Assembly (NCBI GenBank): GCA_023266795.1 | Contig: JAHFPI010000123.1 | Location: 1 to 5,749 of the forward strand | Direction: 5' to 3' | Origin: Rhodospirillales bacterium | GTDB lineage: Bacteria > Pseudomonadota > Alphaproteobacteria > Micavibrionales > UBA2020 | DNA: 5,749 nucleotides | Part shown: piece after piece, positions 5,109 to 5,749 of the stretch | How the letters are laid out: each line of letters starts with the position of its first letter | Position numbering within the stretch: the stretch's first letter is position 1 | The notes under the pieces: model-generated | Database searches by the model: none | Seen by the model: the letters and a program-made list of their open reading frames with translations, nothing else | Told to the model about the DNA's origin: nothing | Program-made: the position numbers and the translations under genes

Positions 5109-5749
5109 CTTCAGCGTCGAAAGCCCCACCAGCGCCAGAATGATGGCGATGATCCAGAAGCGGATTACCACGGTGGTTTCGGCCCAGCCGAGTTTTTCGA
5201 AGTGGTGGTGGATCGGGGCCATTTTAAAGACGCGTTTGCCACGGGTCTTGAAAGAGACCACCTGAATGATGACCGATAATGTTTCCATCACGAACAACCC
5301 GCCGATGATGCACAGCACGATTTCATGTTTGGTGATGACGCTGATGGCGCCCAGTGCGCCGCCCATGGAGAGCGAGCCGGTATCGCCCATGAACACGGCG
5401 GCGGGCGGGGCGTTGTACCAGAGGAAGCCGAGGCCCGCGCCGACCAGCGCGCTGCAAAAAACCGCCAGCTCGCCCGCGCCCGGCACGTTGTGGATCTGCA
5501 GGTAATTGGCGAATACCGCATTGCCGACCAGATAGGAAATCACGCCGAAGCAGGCGGTGGCGATCATGATGGAGCCGATGGCAAGGCCGTCGAGGCCGTC
5601 GGTCAGGTTCACGGCATTGGCAGCGCCGACGATGACCAGCACGCCGAAGGCCGCGAAAAACCAGCCGAGGTTGAGCAGGACGTTCTTGAAGAACGGCAGG
5701 GCGAGGGTGTTGCCCAGTGGATCCGCCGTCAGGTGCATAAAGGCAATCG
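5100..5749 (-). CDS. mraY: Phospho-MurNAc-pentapeptide transferase MraY, C-terminal part
   Basis: MraY is the polytopic inner-membrane enzyme that transfers phospho-MurNAc-pentapeptide from UDP to undecaprenyl phosphate, giving lipid I. The window holds the last 215 complete codons of an expected 360 or so; the 5' part, including the paired catalytic aspartates, lies beyond the right edge. The frame runs through the edge, so the ATG at 5738 is internal. Numbering from that Met, the diagnostic motifs are NAVNLTDGLDGLAIG (41-55), GAGLGFLWYN (100-109), FMGDTGS (116-122, with a conserved active-site Asp) and APIHHHFE (174-181), then FWII...GLSTLKLR at the end. Several hydrophobic segments alternate with these loops as expected. 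The stop is at 5100-5102. Murein ligase murD normally follows directly; here a palindromic repeat and two accessory genes come between. Confidence 0.97.
   Translation of the reverse strand, partial: IAFMHLTADPLGNTLALPFFKNVLLNLGWFFAAFGVLVIVGAANAVNLTDGLDGLAIGSIMIATACFGVISYLVGNAVFANYLQIHNVPGAGELAVFCSALVGAGLGFLWYNAPPAAVFMGDTGSLSMGGALGAISVITKHEIVLCIIGGLFVMETLSVIIQVVSFKTRGKRVFKMAPIHHHFEKLGWAETTVVIRFWIIAIILALVGLSTLKLR

Overview
The window is a chromosomal piece of the division and cell-wall (dcw) cluster, most likely from an alphaproteobacterium. All the large genes lie on the minus strand, so transcription runs from high to low coordinates. The gene order mraY-murD-ftsW-murG and the style of the proteins (MurG with GGTGGHLYPAEAL, HEQNAVLGKAN and FNDMPERL; MraY ending IHHHFEKLGW...STLKLR) suggest Alphaproteobacteria. 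I cannot name a genus. The core genes are GC-rich by eye (37 of 60 bases G+C at 2701-2760).

Layout along the minus strand: the 3' part of mraY (5749-5100, cut by the window edge); a 154-base spacer with a candidate promoter, a 9-bp inverted repeat around the mraY stop and a 105-base REP/MITE-like palindromic element; an uncharacterised membrane-anchored protein (4945-4217); a lipase-family gene cut off just after its nucleophile elbow (4217-3744); then murD (3747-2371), ftsW (2374-1244) and murG (1254-160). A plus-strand gene of unknown function enters from the left edge and ends at 177. It converges on murG and overlaps it by 18 bases.

The core genes make and export lipid-linked peptidoglycan precursor. 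MurD adds D-Glu to UDP-MurNAc-L-Ala. MraY moves the finished phospho-MurNAc-pentapeptide to undecaprenyl phosphate (lipid I). MurG adds GlcNAc (lipid II). FtsW is the septal SEDS glycan polymerase. From the membrane-protein gene to murG every junction overlaps by 1 to 11 bases, which suggests translational coupling.

The unusual part is 3744-5064. An accessory pair and a palindromic repeat sit between mraY and murD, which are normally adjacent, and part of the lipase gene is clearly AT-rich (44 of 120 bases G+C at 4081-4200). The lipase fragment lacks the second half of its fold, yet its stop overlaps the murD start as ATGA. It may now serve only as a translated leader for murD. A second oddity is that murC/murB do not follow murG; the cluster stops there against a convergent gene.
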